64,000 nucleotides of DNA from Jeotgalibaca sp. MA1X17-3 (GCF_021513155.1 NZ_CP090983.1:2140501-2204500), one strand, 5' to 3'; numbered from the stretch's first letter, positions 43,757 through 53,293 are shown. The notes: generated by a model not told the origin, from the sequence alone. Made by a program: numbers and translations.

Positions 43757-44751
43757 GTGCTTCCCTCCTCATCTGTTGTCAGAGGTTTCTTTTTACGACT
43801 CAAACGATTCAGTAGTGCCGAAATGGTAAACTCTTTGGTTCCTAATAGTCCTCCTGGACGGAATACCATAATTGCAATCAGTGCCAATGCATAAAAAATC
43901 ATTCGTAGATCTCCTAAAGATTGAAGACTTGTATTCAAAACCCCTAAAGCAATCGCTGCAACAAAAGTTCCAGTGATACTTCCAATTCCACCAAATACAA
44001 CAATAATTAGAATATCAATCGAACGTTGGAAGGTAAAGTCACTTGGATTAATTACACTAAAGAACGTTCCATACAAAGACCCTGCAATACTTGCAGTTGC
44101 TGCCCCTAGCATAAAGGCTACTACTTTGTAAAAAGTTGTATTCACGCCCATAGACTCCGAAGCAATCTCATCTTCTCGAATAGATATAGTGGCCCGACCT
44201 GGGCTACTCCGAATGAAATTAACAGTAATAATTGTAGTCAGAACAACGGCCCCAAAAGCCATCATGGTAAATGTCAAATTAGATGAAAATGGAAAAGAAA
44301 TTCCAGTAATTCCCCGTGCCCCATTTGTTACATCTGGTAAATTGATAATAATAATTCGGATGATTTCTGCAACTCCTAGTGTAGCGATAGCTAGATAATC
44401 TCCTTTTAATCGTAAAGTAGGGATTCCTACTAAGAGAGCCACAGTCATAGATAAGATACTTCCAACAACTAATCCTAGTAAGAAGCCACCTATTCCATCG
44501 ACCATTTTCCCAATAACGGCTCCACTATACGCTCCAATGGCCATAAATCCTGCATGACCTAATGAAAACTGTCCAGAAAATCCGATTACTACATTTAAAC
44601 CAACCGCAAGAATTATATTAATCAAAATAGTCATTAATGTGATTTGGTAAAAAGGAGAAATGAGTCCTGAAGTAATACCAAAATAAAGAGCTAGCGCTCC
44701 GATTACGGTAAGGATGAGCCAGCCTGCATTATTTTTATTAAATTGTTTCAT
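43753..44751 (-). CDS. livM: Branched-chain amino acid ABC transporter permease
   Basis: This membrane subunit of the LIV importer has 332 residues with about nine hydrophobic helices. The family segment GLNVVIGFSGQFSLGHAGFMAIGAY lies near the start and the EAA-like coupling loop SIREDEIASESMGVN near residue 195. A charged C-terminal tail faces the cytoplasm. It lies 11 bp after livH and overlaps livG by four bases. Confidence 0.94.
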   Translation of the reverse strand: MKQFNKNNAGWLILTVIGALALYFGITSGLISPFYQITLMTILINIILAVGLNVVIGFSGQFSLGHAGFMAIGAYSGAVIGKMVDGIGGFLLGLVVGSILSMTVALLVGIPTLRLKGDYLAIATLGVAEIIRIIIINLPDVTNGARGITGISFPFSSNLTFTMMAFGAVVLTTIITVNFIRSSPGRATISIREDEIASESMGVNTTFYKVVAFMLGAATASIAGSLYGTFFSVINPSDFTFQRSIDILIIVVFGGIGSITGTFVAAIALGVLNTSLQSLGDLRMIFYALALIAIMVFRPGGLLGTKEFTISALLNRLSRKKKPLTTDEEGST

Positions 44752-44761
44752 CTGTACTCAC

Positions 44762-45640
44762 CTACACTTTCTCTTTACTATTTTTCCCGAAAATACCTGA
44801 TGGTTTTACAATCAGGATTAAAATTAGGATTAGATATACAACGGCATCTTTAAACATGGATCCTCCATATGCACTAACAATCGTTTCAATAATACCAATT
44901 AAGTATCCACCGACCATCGCACCTGGTATGATTCCAATTCCACCGAAAACTGCTGCAACAAAGGCTTTCAAGCCTAACGTTACTCCCATTAATGGGTCAA
45001 TTGAATTATAATATATTCCTACTAATACACCTGCTGCTCCTGCCAAAGACGACCCCAGCACAAATGTAAATGAAATAACATTATCAACATTAATTCCCAT
45101 TAACTGAGCTGCTTCCATGTCCGTACTTACTGCACGCATCGCTTTTCCCATTTTACTATATTTAATAATGAACTGTAGAACGGCCATCAAAAAAATAGTT
45201 GTTAAAATAATGGTGATTTGTTGGGAGTTGATTGTAATATTTCCTAATGAAAATACCCGATTTTGTAAGGTAGTTGGAAAAGCTCTTCTTTGTGATGTCA
45301 TAAAGTAAATCATCAGGTTCTGCAATAAGTAAGAAACACCAATTGCAGTAATCAGAGTTGCAATTCGAGTTGCTCCTCGTAATGGTTTATAAGCAACCTT
45401 TTCTATAATCACTCCTAACAAAGCGCATAGTGTCATCGAAATTAAAATAGCTGGAATGAGACCCAACCCTACATTTCGAATGAGTCCATAACCAATATAT
45501 GCTCCTACCATATAAACGTCCCCGTGAGAAAAATTGATTAGTTTTATGATCCCGTACACCATTGTATACCCTAGTGCAATCAGTGCATAAATACTTCCTA
45601 GTGAGATTCCATTTATCATCTGTTGGATAAAGCTCTCCAT
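44762..45640 (-). CDS. livH: Branched-chain amino acid ABC transporter permease
   Basis: This second membrane subunit of the LIV importer has 292 residues with about eight helices. It begins FIQQMINGISLGSIYALIALGYTMVYGIIKLINFSHGDVYMVGAY, a textbook LivH start, and has the coupling loop AVSTDMEAAQLMGINVDNV near 165-185. It follows livK after a spacer of about 135 bp that contains a hairpin. It is the first gene of the membrane and ATPase part of the operon. Confidence 0.94.
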   Translation of the reverse strand: MESFIQQMINGISLGSIYALIALGYTMVYGIIKLINFSHGDVYMVGAYIGYGLIRNVGLGLIPAILISMTLCALLGVIIEKVAYKPLRGATRIATLITAIGVSYLLQNLMIYFMTSQRRAFPTTLQNRVFSLGNITINSQQITIILTTIFLMAVLQFIIKYSKMGKAMRAVSTDMEAAQLMGINVDNVISFTFVLGSSLAGAAGVLVGIYYNSIDPLMGVTLGLKAFVAAVFGGIGIIPGAMVGGYLIGIIETIVSAYGGSMFKDAVVYLILILILIVKPSGIFGKNSKEKV

Positions 45641-45692
45641 GTTTACACCTCTCTTATTTAAAGCTTTTTTAACTACTTATCTACAAGTGAAG

Positions 45693-45724
45693 AAGAGGCC
45701 GAGACAGATGTCTTAGCCTCTACT
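45693..45724 (-). terminator. Hairpin between livK and livH (attenuator candidate)
   Basis: On the minus strand AGAGGCTAAGACA pairs with TGTCTCGGCCTCT. The T run afterwards is poor, so it would terminate only part of the transcripts or stabilise the livK mRNA. Such hairpins commonly let the binding protein be made in excess over the membrane subunits. Confidence 0.6.
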
Positions 45725-45776
45725 CACATATAATTGGAAGAAGATACGAAAAGAATAAGTTTGTCTTTCTTTTTTA

Positions 45777-46955
45777 TTATTTCGGAGAAACGACTGTGTT
45801 TCCTACCTCTTCACCATTTTGTAATTCAATTACATATGTATCTTTAACTGGGTTATGATTTTCATCTAAGGAGAAAGTTCCTGTTACTCCTTCAAAATCA
45901 GTTGTGTTTGCGATTGCTTCTGTTACCGCTTCTGGATCAGTTGTTCCTGCTGCTTCAATTGCTTCAAACAAAAGATTAGCTGCGTCATACGCTAATGCTG
46001 CAAATGAGTCCGCATCTGTGCCATACTCATCTTCATAAGCTGCTAAGAAATCTTTAACATTTTGGTTTTCACTGTTTGGAGTAAAGTGACCGGTATAGTA
46101 AACATCATTCACATTACCTGCACTAGCCAATTCTACTAAAGTTGTATTCGCAAAACCATCTGGTCCTAAGATTGGTTGATCAATTCCCATTTCACGTGCT
46201 TGCTTAATCAATAGACCTGCTTCTTCGTAGTATCCTGGGATAAACAAAACATCAAAATCTTTTGAACGGATATTCGTCAAAATTGCTTGGAAATCAGTGT
46301 CTCCAACTGTAAAGTTTTCTTCTGCTACAATTTCGCCAGTAAATACATTTTTAAATGCATCTGCTAGACCTAAACCATAATCGGTTGAGTTATCCCACAA
46401 GATAACAGCTTTATCAGCACTTAAATCGTTTTGGGCAAAGTTAGCTAAAACTTCTCCTTGGAAGGAGTCTTGGAAACAAACACGGAAGATATATTCTAGA
46501 ACAGATTCTCCTTCTTGCATCGTTACACTATCTCCAGTTGCTGCAGGTAAAATTGCAGGAACTTTTGCTCGTGTAAGAGCAGGTGTTTGTGCGTTTGCAT
46601 CTCCAGTCGTTGCCGGTCCGATAATTGCGGATACTTTATCTTCTGTAGCTAGACGAGTAGCAATACTAGCTGCTTCTGAAGGGGTTGACGTATTGTCATA
46701 AGAAACATAGGTTACATCTTCTCCTAATACTCCACCTGAATCATTCATGAGATTAACAGCGAGCTTCACAGCTTGATCCATTGGTGTTCCATAAGCACTT
46801 GCTCCACCAGATAACTCAAAGTTTCCGCCGATAACGGCACTTTCACTTGAACCTGTGCTTCCAGTAGTATCTCCTGCTGAATCTGTTTCTGCACCATTAC
46901 CGCAAGCAGCGAGTAACAAAGTAGTTGCTAGACCTAACCAGTATTTTCTTTTCAT
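45777..46955 (-). CDS. livK: Branched-chain amino acid ABC transporter substrate-binding lipoprotein
   Basis: This surface lipoprotein captures the amino acid for the LIV importer. It has 392 residues and a signal peptide ending LLLAAC (Cys17 with the start used here), then a Gly/Ser/Thr-rich linker. A type I periplasmic-binding domain follows with the family segments GGNFELSGGASAYGTPMDQAVKLAV, IGPATTGDANAQTPALTRAKVPAI and TEAIANTTDFEGVTGTFSLDENHNPVKD. The start is the ATG at 46955 behind GGAGGG; a GTG at 46970 falls in that ribosome site. A CodY box lies in its promoter. It heads the operon livK-H-M-G-F-CBS. Confidence 0.94.
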   Translation of the reverse strand: MKRKYWLGLATTLLLAACGNGAETDSAGDTTGSTGSSESAVIGGNFELSGGASAYGTPMDQAVKLAVNLMNDSGGVLGEDVTYVSYDNTSTPSEAASIATRLATEDKVSAIIGPATTGDANAQTPALTRAKVPAILPAATGDSVTMQEGESVLEYIFRVCFQDSFQGEVLANFAQNDLSADKAVILWDNSTDYGLGLADAFKNVFTGEIVAEENFTVGDTDFQAILTNIRSKDFDVLFIPGYYEEAGLLIKQAREMGIDQPILGPDGFANTTLVELASAGNVNDVYYTGHFTPNSENQNVKDFLAAYEDEYGTDADSFAALAYDAANLLFEAIEAAGTTDPEAVTEAIANTTDFEGVTGTFSLDENHNPVKDTYVIELQNGEEVGNTVVSPK

Positions 46956-47049
46956 TATAATACCCTCCACTTATCAATCTCATTGATATTTTTTATTTTT
47001 AAATAATAAGAAAAAAACCATCGTTTTCTCCTTAAATTTTAATGTTCAT

Positions 47050-47078
47050 AGTATAGAATATTCTGACAACTTAAGCAA
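47050..47078 (-). promoter_or_regulatory. liv operon promoter with CodY box
   Basis: On the minus strand -35 TTGCTT (47073-47078) and -10 TATACT (47050-47055) are 17 bp apart. The spacer holds AATATTCTGACAACT (plus strand 47057-47071), which matches the CodY consensus AATTTTCWGAAAATT at 12 of 15 positions. CodY bound to branched-chain amino acids or GTP would block the promoter, as expected for a BCAA importer. Confidence 0.75.
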
Positions 47079-47262
47079 CTCTTTTCATTAATTTTTTTTA
47101 AATTCTTTTTGTTACCTTTTTTTATTCTTTTACTATCGTTGATTTAATGATGATTCCCTCCACAAACAAAAGAATTTATCTTTCAAAAGTTAATTTACAA
47201 AGAGGACCTTATGTTATACTAATGATTAAAATCTCAAAAGATAATGATAGGTGGAAATCAAC

Positions 47263-47772
47263 GTGCTTAAACTAAATCCTGATAAATTGACGATTGGTAG
47301 ACGAAATTTAAAAACCAGTTTAGCAGCTGGAATCTGTATCCTCCTTTTTCGACTTTTACAAAGAGGAAGTCCTATGCTTGCCTGTTTAGCAACTGTTTTT
47401 GCTCTGAGAGAAGATAGTGCACGATCTTTTCACTTTGGTATCAGGAGAGTCGGGGCAACCTTATTGGCAGCTATTCTTGCTCTTTCCCTTGTTTATACAA
47501 AACAAGTAACGGGATGGACTTTTTCTGTGGACCTTTTCGGGGTCATGATTGCTATTGTTTTATTTATTATGCTGTGTAATTTTTTAGATTTAAGCCCAGC
47601 AATTGTTGGTGGAATGGCTGCTTTCTTTGTAATTTACTTCAACACTGCTTCTCACGAATCTTTCCTATACGCGAGTCAACGGGTATTGGATACTTTTATT
47701 GGTTCTCTCGTTGCGATAGGAGTTAATCTAGTATTTCCACCAAAAGGATTAAAGAAAATAGAGAATCCTTAA
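47263..47772 (+). CDS. FUSC/aromatic acid exporter-type membrane protein
   Basis: The 170-residue membrane protein has about five hydrophobic helices of the ArAE_1/FUSC type. It begins IGRRNLKTSLAAGICILLFRLL, keeps the conserved LACLATVFALREDSARSFHFGIRRVGATLLAA segment and ends with QRVLDTFIGSLVAIGVNLVFPP. It is a short, membrane-only member without the cytoplasmic domain of longer homologs, and its substrate is unknown. The AGGTGG ribosome site is 8 bases before the GTG at 47263; a GTG at 47251 overlaps that site. It is monocistronic and divergent from the liv operon. Confidence 0.87.
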   Translation: MLKLNPDKLTIGRRNLKTSLAAGICILLFRLLQRGSPMLACLATVFALREDSARSFHFGIRRVGATLLAAILALSLVYTKQVTGWTFSVDLFGVMIAIVLFIMLCNFLDLSPAIVGGMAAFFVIYFNTASHESFLYASQRVLDTFIGSLVAIGVNLVFPPKGLKKIENP

Positions 47773-47775
47773 AAT

Positions 47776-47816
47776 TAAAAAGAGAGACCGGATTTTTTTC
47801 CCGGTCTCTCTTTTTA
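47776..47816. terminator. Bidirectional terminator between the FUSC gene and the ABC permease
   Basis: AAAAAGAGAGACCGG and CCGGTCTCTCTTTTT form a perfect 15-bp stem with a T-rich loop. It lies between convergent genes. Confidence 0.93.
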
Positions 47817-47818
47817 AT

Positions 47819-50800
47819 TTATTCAACTGATTTTAATGCTTCAATCATATCTACATTTTTTAATTTACGATGCATGATAATCATCACTACTGCAGAAAAC
47901 ACCATGGATAACAATGCTGAGTAAAGATAGCTCAGTGGTAAAATCGTAACTGGAAATAGCATGAAGTCAACTTCAACCATTTTCAGAACGACTCCACTCA
48001 ATACGCTTCCCAGAATAAATCCAAAGAAAATTCCTAGTAACGTTAAGATAAAGGTTTCCCGATAGATATACATACTAACTTCCAAATCATAAAACCCTAA
48101 AACTTTAATAGTTGAAAGTTCTCTAATTCGTTCAGAAACATTAATATTCGTTAGATTATATAAGACTACAAAAGCTAGTGCTGCTGCTGATATAATCAGA
48201 ACCAGTGTAATCACATCTAGGCTCTCCAATGTATCTGCAAAGGCACGATCGATTGTGTCTATGAAGGTCACTACTGCTACTTGTGATCCATCCATTACTT
48301 TTGAAGCAAAATTATCTTCCCATTTACGATCTTCTTCATATAAAAGTAAATCTGTATTGGGAACATATTTTTCTGAAAAGATATCTTCATATACTTTAGT
48401 TGTTAAATAAAGATAGTGCCCGGTATAGTTTTCGGTGACGGATTGAATCGGAATCGTATACTTCATCTCTTCATCGTCACGAATAACTAGTTCATCTCCT
48501 GGACCAACATCCATCAGAATGGCTAGTTTCTCAGAAATGATGGCTCCTCCATTTGTTAGTTCATAAGGAGTTTGTTTATTGCGATCTTGTAAACGTACAA
48601 ACTCCGACAATTCTTCTGTACTTTCCGGAACAAAGACGGTTACATCTTGAAGGTTGACCCCTTCTTTTTCTACTTTATAAGCAGATTGTAAAACGTGAAG
48701 ATGATCTTCTATTTCAGAATACTCTGCAATGGTCTCATCATATTCTCTTAGGTCACTCGTTGTTTGGTCTGGTTTCAAAGCTACTACTGCCTGATACCGC
48801 ATCACATCGCCAAATTGGGTCTCTGCTAAGCCAGAAATAGAGTCCTTAAGAGCAAAACCAGTCAAAATTAATGCTGTACAACCCGCGACTCCAAAAATAG
48901 TCATAGAGTTACGAGCTTTATAACGTACTAAATTCCGTACCGTTATTTTAGCGTTAAATCCTAAACGACTCCAGATAAAAGGAAATCTTTCTAAAAACAC
49001 TCTTTTTCCAATCTTGGGAGCTTTTGGACGCATCAATGATGCAGGATTTTCTCGTAAGGTTCTCGTAGTCGCTAGAATAGATGGCCCAACCGTGCAAAGC
49101 ATTGCTATTAAGAAAGCAATCAGTGCGTAGGATAAATAATAGTGAATACGAATATCTGGTAAGTTATAAAGGGAACCATATGCTCGATAAATAATAGTAG
49201 GAAATAAATTATATCCGAATATCAATCCGAAAATCGTACCTGCAACTCCAGCAATTATTGAATAAACTAAAAACTTCTGTGCGATATCTATATTTCCATA
49301 TCCAAGTCCTTTTAATGTTCCCATTTGTTGACGCTGTTCATCTACCATTCGGGTCATCGTTGTAAAACTAACGAGCGCTGCAATCATGAAGAAGAATACA
49401 GGGAAAATAGATGCGATGGCTGACATACGATTGGCATTATCTTGATACTCTTGATAGCCAGGATTAACCGAACGATCTTGCACGAAATAAATCGGTTCAT
49501 CTAATCGCATTAACTCACTCATTGCTTTATTTATTTCTACTTGACCATCGGCAATTTCTTTTTCAGCATCCACTCGTTTTTCTTCGAATTCATTGAATCC
49601 TTCTTGATAGTCTGCTTCCCCTTTTTGAATATCATTTAAAGCTTCTGCTAAAGCTGTTTCCCCTTCTGCTTTTTGATTGGCTAATTCAGCTTTTCCTTGA
49701 TCTAATTTTTCTTGGCCTATTTTTAACTCATTGCTTGCCGCTTCCAGTTCGGTACGAGCAGCTTCTAGTGCTGCACCTTGTTCTGAAAACTGAGCATCTG
49801 CTCCAGCAATTTGCTCTTGTACGCCTTGCATCGCCGTTTGAACTTCTGACAACAAAATAGTACGTGCTTGTTGAAGATTTTGTTCTTGCGTTTCTAATGC
49901 TTTTGCTTCCTCCATTAATCGATTCTTCGCTACTTCTAATTCTTGACCACTTACCAATAACGTGGCTTGTCGTGCTTCCACATTAAGTTCTTGAATAATC
50001 GCTTCATCATTTGCAATGGAGGCTTTTTTGCTATCAATTTCTTCCTGAACTTTTTGAAGTCCTTGAAGTTCATTAATTTCCGTTGCGACAAGCCCCTCCA
50101 TATCAGTCGCTGAAAGGCTTCCGTCTAAATATTGGAGGAATGACTGATGAAATGGTAGTACTTCTTCAAGGCCGTTCCATATGCCTCTCATCTCCTCCTT
50201 GCGCTCTTCCGTTAGTTCCTCAAAGTTTTCCGAGAGGAAATCTTGAGCAGTCTCTAATTGGACTTGGCGGGATTCTAACTGAGCAGATGCAAGTTGTTCT
50301 TCTAGTATTTGTAAAGCTTCTGTTTCTTCTGCAATTTTTTGCTTTAATCCTTCTGATTGTTGGATGTGCTCATCCAAGGTCAATTGTGCTTCTTCTAATT
50401 GCACTTCTTGGGTATCAAGTGTTTTTTGGTGTGCCTTCATCTGGGCTTTTGCATCTTCAATAGCTGCTTCACCATCCAACAATTCTTGAATACTTTGAGC
50501 CAGCATTTCGCCTTCTTCACCTGGAATTGGATTTTGAGCCAATCCTTCTAGAGAAATAGCAGAATCTACCTGTTGCAACAGACTTTCTTTTTGGATTTGC
50601 CAAGCTGCTTTTGCATCTGCATATTTCTTGGCATTTTCTTCCCAAGTAGCAAGTCCTTCTTGGTAGTCTGACCATCCATCATCAATCGTTTGTTGCTGCT
50701 GAGCGATTTCTACTTCTGCATCAGCTATTTTTTCATCAAATTCTTGTTTTTGCTGATTGTATTCCTTTTGACCTTCATCTAATTCCTCTCGGCCTTCTTG

Positions 50801-51706
50801 AAGTTCTTTTTCAGCTTTACTTAGTTCTTCTTTTGCATCTTCTAATTTCTGCTCTGCTTTTCTGATTTCTTTCTTTCCTTCAGCGCGAATTTCATTCACT
50901 CTTTCTAAAGGACGACCATTTAAAGCTAGCTCTATTTCTTCTTTTTTACTTTCTACTTCATCATCATATTCATTCGTATACGCAATTAGTTTTTCATCTA
51001 CATCAACTTGCACATACGTTTCTGTATAAATTTCCCCATGAATATCCTCTTCGAAAACAACACCAAATCCATCTAGGTTCCCTTTTCCTACTTGGGTATT
51101 CCCACGATTGATTCGATCAATATAGACAGGAGAGTTTACGAATCCTACAACCTTGTACGCTTGTTCTTCTAAAGTGATAGCGGAATCTACTTCTATTTCA
51201 GATTCCTCTGTATCTTCTTCGTTATCTTCTTCATCTTTTGCTATCTCATGATTAAACCGAATCATATCTCCCACTTTGAATTTCGATTCAAATACCTGAT
51301 TGGCATCCAATGCAATTTCCCCACTTTTTTCAGGAAGTCTTCCGGAGATAATTGCATATTGATTGGGGCTTTCTTTTTCATCTTGCAAAGGATAAAGTTT
51401 TACTAGAAACTCTTCTTCCTGCATATCAATATCAATGGTTCGCATAGGGGTAGCTTTAATGTCTTCAATTTCATTGAGTACCTCTACATCTTTTTCTTCT
51501 ATTCCAAAATTAGATAATACTTTTAGATCAAAGAGTTTATAGTCTGCATAATATTGATCAGCCGTATCCAGCATATTCGGTCCGGTTGCTTTAATTCCTC
51601 CAAAGAAACCCACACCTAATAAAATAATGGCAAAAAGAGCCAAAAACCTTGCTTTATTATTCCAAATTTCGATCCAAATATCTTTCCAGAGAGCTTTCTT
51701 TTTCAT
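47819..51706 (-). CDS. Very large FtsX-type ABC permease with extracellular coiled coil
   Basis: This 1295-residue permease is of the MacB/FtsX-like superfamily. It has a first helix near 17-38, a MacB-like periplasmic region to about 270, then some 450 residues of Glu/Gln/Ala-rich coiled coil (about 275-735). A first three-helix FtsX block lies near 770-905 (RMSAIASIFPVFFFMIAALVSFTTMTRMVDEQRQQMGTLKGLGYGN). A second helix and extracellular lobe follow, and a second FtsX block sits near 1170-1290 (LAFVVLYNLTNINVSERIRELSTIKVLGFYDLEVSMYIYRE). The coiled coil would reach into the wall space. It pairs with the ATPase encoded just upstream. The substrate is unknown; export, mechanotransmission or control of a wall enzyme are possible. 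Confidence 0.9.
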   Translation of the reverse strand: MKKKALWKDIWIEIWNNKARFLALFAIILLGVGFFGGIKATGPNMLDTADQYYADYKLFDLKVLSNFGIEEKDVEVLNEIEDIKATPMRTIDIDMQEEEFLVKLYPLQDEKESPNQYAIISGRLPEKSGEIALDANQVFESKFKVGDMIRFNHEIAKDEEDNEEDTEESEIEVDSAITLEEQAYKVVGFVNSPVYIDRINRGNTQVGKGNLDGFGVVFEEDIHGEIYTETYVQVDVDEKLIAYTNEYDDEVESKKEEIELALNGRPLERVNEIRAEGKKEIRKAEQKLEDAKEELSKAEKELQEGREELDEGQKEYNQQKQEFDEKIADAEVEIAQQQQTIDDGWSDYQEGLATWEENAKKYADAKAAWQIQKESLLQQVDSAISLEGLAQNPIPGEEGEMLAQSIQELLDGEAAIEDAKAQMKAHQKTLDTQEVQLEEAQLTLDEHIQQSEGLKQKIAEETEALQILEEQLASAQLESRQVQLETAQDFLSENFEELTEERKEEMRGIWNGLEEVLPFHQSFLQYLDGSLSATDMEGLVATEINELQGLQKVQEEIDSKKASIANDEAIIQELNVEARQATLLVSGQELEVAKNRLMEEAKALETQEQNLQQARTILLSEVQTAMQGVQEQIAGADAQFSEQGAALEAARTELEAASNELKIGQEKLDQGKAELANQKAEGETALAEALNDIQKGEADYQEGFNEFEEKRVDAEKEIADGQVEINKAMSELMRLDEPIYFVQDRSVNPGYQEYQDNANRMSAIASIFPVFFFMIAALVSFTTMTRMVDEQRQQMGTLKGLGYGNIDIAQKFLVYSIIAGVAGTIFGLIFGYNLFPTIIYRAYGSLYNLPDIRIHYYLSYALIAFLIAMLCTVGPSILATTRTLRENPASLMRPKAPKIGKRVFLERFPFIWSRLGFNAKITVRNLVRYKARNSMTIFGVAGCTALILTGFALKDSISGLAETQFGDVMRYQAVVALKPDQTTSDLREYDETIAEYSEIEDHLHVLQSAYKVEKEGVNLQDVTVFVPESTEELSEFVRLQDRNKQTPYELTNGGAIISEKLAILMDVGPGDELVIRDDEEMKYTIPIQSVTENYTGHYLYLTTKVYEDIFSEKYVPNTDLLLYEEDRKWEDNFASKVMDGSQVAVVTFIDTIDRAFADTLESLDVITLVLIISAAALAFVVLYNLTNINVSERIRELSTIKVLGFYDLEVSMYIYRETFILTLLGIFFGFILGSVLSGVVLKMVEVDFMLFPVTILPLSYLYSALLSMVFSAVVMIIMHRKLKNVDMIEALKSVE

Positions 51707-51718
51707 ATCATCAGCCCC

Positions 51719-52420
51719 TTACCACTCTATTTCAGAAACAGGTTTCGGATTTGGGTTTTCATGTATCGCACGAACTTCAGCATTATTAATCTCAATCACT
51801 CGATCTGCCATAGGAGCAATTGCTTGATTATGGGTAATGAGTACAACAGTCGTACCTGTATCACGACACGTATTTTGTAGCAATCGTAATACTTGTTTTC
51901 CAGTTTCGTAATCAAGTGCTCCCGTGGGTTCATCACAAAGAAGTATTTTGGGCTGTTTCGCAATCGCTCGAGCAATTGCTACACGTTGCTGTTCTCCCCC
52001 AGACAATTGAGCGGGAAAATTATCCATTCGCTCCAGCAAACCTACGTCCGTCAAAACTTCTACCGCATCTCGTGCGCGACCGGAAATCTGAGAAGCTAGT
52101 TCGACATTTTCTTTTGCGGTTAGATTAGGGACCAGATTATAAAATTGAAAAATAAATCCTACATCTAAGCGACGAAAGGTCGTTAATTCTTTGTTAGAAT
52201 ATTTACCAATGTTTATTGTATCAATGATAATATCCCCTTCATCGGCCTTATCCATTCCTCCTAAAATATTTAGAACGGTCGATTTCCCGGCTCCAGAAGG
52301 TCCCAAAATCACAACAAATTCACCTTGATTAATATCAAAACTAATTTTATCATTTGCAACAATCGTTGTTTCACCCATTTTATAAAATTTACTGACATCT
52401 TTTAATGAAATATAAGCCAT
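51719..52420 (-). CDS. ABC transporter ATPase (MacB/LolD type)
   Basis: The 233-residue ATPase partners the large FtsX-type permease. It has Walker A GPSGAGKST, Q-loop FIFQFYNLVPNLTAKENVELAS, signature LSGGEQQRVAIARAIAKQPKILLCDEPTGALD and the H-loop LITHNQ. The FQFYNLVP and DEPTGALD wording is typical of the MacB/LolD/FtsE group. A short C-terminal tail follows. It precedes the permease by 12 bp. The start is taken as the ATG at 52420; the GTG 9 bases upstream is an alternative, since the ribosome site is weak. Confidence 0.92.
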   Translation of the reverse strand: MAYISLKDVSKFYKMGETTIVANDKISFDINQGEFVVILGPSGAGKSTVLNILGGMDKADEGDIIIDTINIGKYSNKELTTFRRLDVGFIFQFYNLVPNLTAKENVELASQISGRARDAVEVLTDVGLLERMDNFPAQLSGGEQQRVAIARAIAKQPKILLCDEPTGALDYETGKQVLRLLQNTCRDTGTTVVLITHNQAIAPMADRVIEINNAEVRAIHENPNPKPVSEIEW

Positions 52421-52523
52421 TTGCTTCACTTCTTTTCTCTATACTTTATTCATCTCATCCATTTAAATGATTATACCGTACCTTACAAAATTTATACAAA
52501 ATAACAGATTTTTTCAAGTTAAA

Positions 52524-52563
52524 AAAGCACCCTAGACCCAAATAATGGTCCATGATGCTTCAC
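52524..52563 (-). terminator. Terminator of the nitroreductase-like gene
   Basis: On the minus strand AGCATCATGGACC pairs imperfectly with GGGTCTAGGGTGCT and is followed by six T. Confidence 0.75.
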
Positions 52564-52581
52564 GTAAAGATAGGCTACTGT

Positions 52582-53118
52582 TTAGTCTAAAATTCTTGAA
52601 AGTAAACTTCCCAGATAAGGTACTCTTTTATTTACTGGTTCATCAGGATAACCAACTTTTAATATTTGAACAACCGAATAGTCACGGGGGACGTCTAGTC
52701 TATTTTTCCATTCTGGCATATTTAAAAGACGTAATTTTTCTTGAGGTGCTGAGAAACTATAGCCTAGTAGCAAGTCTGTAATTTGTAATTGCATAGTAGC
52801 CATAATCATTCCCGTATAAAAAGAAATTAACTCAGTTGACAGCTCACCATCTTTTACAGAAATAACAAAAAAGACTGGTCCACCCGCTCTCAATTCTCGA
52901 CTGGTATCTTCAGAAATATCGGTTAGTTCTTCTGAATCTTTCTCCATTAATACCTCTTCGCTACGAATCATGGAGATATGAAAGAAGTCACCTATTATTT
53001 TTTCTGGAATAGCTCGTCGTCCGGATTTTTCAATTTCTTCAATCTGTGCATTGGTCAGTTTAATTTGTTGGTAGCCTTTTGCCGATTGAGATAATTGGAT
53101 TACTTTTGAAAAGTTCAT
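52582..53118 (-). CDS. Nitroreductase-family-like protein
   Basis: The 178-residue protein has the fold pattern of FMN-dependent nitroreductases: GRRAIPEKIIGDFF near residue 33, GPVFFVISVKDGELSTELISFYTGMIMATMQLQITDLLLGYSF near 80-120, and the late RDYSVVQILKVGYPDEP. It is shorter than usual, and the N-terminal RRSxRxF flavin-binding arginines are replaced (SQSAKGYQQIKLT), so flavin binding may be altered. No substrate can be named. It starts at an ATG behind AAAGGGG and is monocistronic. Confidence 0.75.
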   Translation of the reverse strand: MNFSKVIQLSQSAKGYQQIKLTNAQIEEIEKSGRRAIPEKIIGDFFHISMIRSEEVLMEKDSEELTDISEDTSRELRAGGPVFFVISVKDGELSTELISFYTGMIMATMQLQITDLLLGYSFSAPQEKLRLLNMPEWKNRLDVPRDYSVVQILKVGYPDEPVNKRVPYLGSLLSRILD

Positions 53119-53293
53119 AAGTATCGTCCCCTTTAGCTTATTTTCTCTATTATACTATACTTTCAAAATGTTTTTCATGGAAAGAAAAACTAATACCTAT
53201 CAAATAGCGTTTTGCTCCTTCATTATGTTAAAATAAACCGAAACCTAAATGTGGGTATAAAACAAAGGATAGAATGGAGAATATATAAAACAT

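Noticed and set aside
49000..51000. The repetitive coding region of the large permease as a DNA repeat or CRISPR
   Set aside because: The repetition is at the protein level (Glu/Gln/Ala coiled coil) with no regular DNA unit or spacers.
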